From: Pandoraea captiosa
Lineage (GTDB): Bacteria; Pseudomonadota; Gammaproteobacteria; Burkholderiales; Burkholderiaceae
Direction: 5' to 3'
Assembly (NCBI RefSeq): GCF_902459775.1
Contig: NZ_CABPSQ010000007.1
Span: forward strand, 62,001 to 126,000
DNA: 64,000 bases
A program made the translations under genes and the position numbers. The notes beneath the pieces are model-generated. The model saw only the letters and a list, made by a program, of their open reading frames with translations. It was not told the DNA's origin and made no database searches. Shown one piece after another: positions 63,914 through 64,000 of this stretch (positions are counted from its first letter, which is position 1; the number at the start of each line of letters is the position of its first letter).

Positions 63914-64000
63914 GTCTTCGGGACAACTCCGTAAATTGGAGGGGTTATTCGAGCGCTTGGCCCTTGACATTCACAGTGTCGAACGACGGTTGGGTTTGCA

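Larger units (their letters stand above)
63654..64000. other. right-edge intergenic region with DnaA-box-like sequences
   Basis: This 347-base region at the window edge upstream of priA contains no convincing gene. It is AT-richer in the middle (TTCAAAAATGCTTTTTGATC near 63821). Two DnaA-box-like nonamers lie at 63726 and 63905. It is probably the priA promoter region, shared with a gene beyond the window. Confidence 0.5.

Noticed and set aside
63654-64000. A chromosomal replication origin.
   Set aside because: Only two DnaA-like boxes, no clear AT-rich 13-mers and no dnaA, dnaN or rpmH in view.

Overview
The window is a GC-rich stretch of bacterial chromosome. Gene content and order suggest a beta-proteobacterium of the Burkholderiaceae; Pandoraea or a close relative is my best guess, and that is an inference without any database search. 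Almost everything is ordinary chromosomal housekeeping. I see no insertion sequence, integrase, CRISPR array or rRNA. There is one tRNA, tRNA-Arg(CCG).

Layout, left to right. (1) 134-20520 is a flagellar cluster: fliLMNOPQR and fliFGHIJK run leftwards, fliE runs rightwards, and fliC, fliD, fliS, fliT, a second FliK-like gene and a FlhB C-terminus-like gene run leftwards again. A lone AAA ATPase sits in the middle at 12737-13933. A very good sigma-28 promoter precedes fliC. (2) 21028-22592 is a cytosolic histidine kinase and NarL-type regulator with a perfect FNR/Anr box upstream. (3) 22974-28245 is a TctD/TctE-like two-component pair divergent from a nitrate/sulfonate/taurine-type ABC importer, with an OmpR-type direct repeat between them. 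(4) 28359-31834 holds a YSC84-type lipoprotein, a small secreted protein and a BaeSR-like pair. (5) 32177-34441 holds an orphan FlgH-like lipoprotein, a second lipoprotein overlapping it by one base, and, on the other strand, an unrecognised protein made of four degenerate 57-residue repeats. This is the least explained part of the window.

(6) 34737-40964 holds tRNA-Arg, a membrane-anchored dihaem cytochrome c, a metallophosphoesterase, a 37-residue secreted peptide, a Rep/UvrD helicase and a zinc-ribbon membrane protein. (7) 41100-47640 is the glycine cleavage operon gcvT-gcvH-gcvP behind a tandem glycine riboswitch with a readable terminator platform, followed by serine dehydratase sdaA; together they take glycine towards serine and pyruvate. 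(8) 47874-53057 holds a PilV-like orphan adhesin, an AGCS amino-acid:cation symporter and a LivJ/LivK-type binding protein. (9) 53265-59194 is proline use: putP and trifunctional putA, with PutA-operator-like GGTGCAAC sites before both genes. (10) 59353-63653 is a SorAB-type sulfite dehydrogenase and primosomal helicase priA. The right edge has two DnaA-box-like nonamers.

Starts were adjusted by hand where an internal ATG or GTG has a better ribosome binding site or restores the family N-terminus. Many long overlapping frames opposite real genes are GC-rich shadows and are left out.
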